Below, piece by piece: positions 62,895-64,000 of a stretch of DNA of 64,000 bases. The translations under genes and the position numbers were made by a program. The notes under the pieces were generated by a model that did no database searches, was not told the origin of the DNA, and saw only the letters and a program-made list of their open reading frames with translations. Origin of the DNA: Nectonema munidae (Eukaryota; Nematomorpha; Nectonematoida; Nectonematidae); assembly GCA_030549495.1 (NCBI GenBank), contig JAUIRK010000889.1, positions 243,501 through 307,500 of the forward strand, read 5' to 3'. Positions within the stretch are counted from its first letter, which is position 1; each line of letters begins with the position of its first letter.

Positions 62895-64000
62895 ATGTTG
62901 AAAAAATGTTTATACATTTCTTATCCTGCAATAACTTAACACAACTGATAGATCAACCCACAAGTGTTCGCTACAACGGTAAAGAAAACTTGTTGGACTT
63001 ACTAATTACAACTTCTGATACTCAAGTTTCAAATCGTCATGTATCTTCTCAGCTCACTGGAAGTCACCATTACACAGTATTTTTTAATATCGAGCTTACC
63101 CTAAAGTTTCCCATTTTCGCCAAGCTAAAGCTTAACTTTCAAAAAGGTAATTACACAAACATGAGGAATGATATTTCTCCTACAAATTGGAAAGAATTAA
63201 ATTATGGCTTCTGGGATTTTTATAATCTCTTCATGAATGTTCTGTATGCGTCCATTTCCAGAAACATACCTCCTGTTCGACAAAGAAAGAAACGCAACAT
63301 TTATCTCAACGCTGTTTCTCATTCCTTATTAGAGAAAAAGTGTTCCTTATACAAGAAGTATTTGAAGTACAAGGATCAGATTATAAGGTTCCAGTTTCGT
63401 AAAGTTTCGAATTCTTTGAGGTCTGAGACAAGGAGAGCAAAAAGGCACTTTGAGAGAAATATCTTCTTTGACATAAAGCACAACCCCAAGAAGTTCTGGT
63501 TCTATATCAACTCCCTGAAAAATAAAAATTCTTTTCATAATGTAATCAAAGACTCTGATGGGAAGTTAGCCAAAGACGATCTAGAAAAAGCTGAAATTTT
63601 TAACAGTTATTTTTCAAAGGTTTTTCAATTGCCAGAGAAACTCCACCAACAGCTTTTAAGAAGTTCGACATTCTGGAACATATGAGCGAATTAGTACTTG
63701 AAGAGATGTCAGTATTGGAAAAACTTGATTCACTCAACGAAAATAAATCTCCTGGAAATGACAATATTCATCCTTTTTTGTTGAAGAAATTGTCTAATGT
63801 TTTAGCAGTGCCTTTAACCAAGCTTTTTAACCTTTCTTTAAAGGAGGGAGTTGTTCCATCAGCGTGGAAGCAAGCGATTGTAATACCCATCTTGAAAAAG
63901 TCAGATCCTTCACTACCCTCAAATTATAGACCTAAGTCTAACATCGGTTTTATGTAAAATCTTAGAATCCCTCATTTCAGAAAGCATAACTAATCACTTG
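62895..64000 (+). mobile_element. second LINE (CR1/jockey-like), 5'-truncated, runs off the edge
   Basis: The end of an endonuclease domain (LTQLIDQPTSVRYNGKENLL, DLLIT) is followed by the start of a reverse transcriptase (NKSPGNDNIHPFLLKKLSN, SAWKQAIVIPILKKSDPSLP, NYRP). Frameshifts lie near 63650 and near 63935, after which the frame reads LCKILESLISESI. The usual SDH catalytic motif of the endonuclease reads SHH. Its codons and sequence differ from the LINE at 11-15.5 kb, so it is another family. Antisense to the flippase gene. Confidence 0.87.

Overview
This is an AT-rich, intron-rich, repeat-laden stretch of an animal nuclear genome. It has spliced genes with GT-AG introns, TATA boxes, poly(A) signals, CR1-like LINEs, piggyBac, Tigger and hAT elements, and long trinucleotide arrays. 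The base composition and element mix would suit an arthropod, perhaps a copepod, but that is only a guess. No bacterial features, CRISPR array, rRNA or intact tRNA gene was recognised.

Layout. (1) 1-4.74 kb, + strand: the 3' half of an otopetrin-family proton-channel gene. Its three exons join in frame and end in a stop at 4648 and an AATAAA at 4734. (2) 4.8-9.7 kb: intergenic, with DNA-transposon and LINE remnants. (3) 9.7-62.1 kb, - strand: one very large gene for a P4-ATPase (phospholipid flippase), most like the ATP11 (class VI) group. Twenty exons were placed by reading splice sites and conserved motifs. All adjoining exon phases agree, giving about 825 codons; the family usually has about 1,100. 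The 5' end lies beyond the right edge, and three short internal exons were not found. The two genes converge on the 4.7-9.7 kb region.

Inside the flippase introns: a CR1/jockey-like LINE with a PHD-like and CCHC ORF1 (about 11.0-15.5 kb), a hAT MITE with 8-bp target duplication (16.4 kb), uninterrupted ATG/CAT arrays of about 236 and 446 bp in two introns (30.8 and 42.7 kb), a duplicated intronic block (41.9 and 45.0 kb), a hAT dimerisation-domain remnant (46.0 kb), a broken piggyBac with palindromic ends (46.8-49.2 kb), a complete-ended but broken Tigger with TA target duplication (52.86-55.31 kb), and a small intronless gene for a secreted basic protein on the opposite strand (55.8-56.4 kb). 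The right edge holds part of a second LINE (62.9 kb onward).

The most interesting points are the nested secreted-protein gene with its own TATA box, a TATA/initiator pair just before the last otopetrin exon, the two splice-neutral trinucleotide arrays in one gene, and a 21-bp heptad-coding minisatellite in an otopetrin intron. I found no convincing multi-gene system of an unknown kind. Three short flippase exons remain unassigned, and long intronic stretches hold nothing I recognise.
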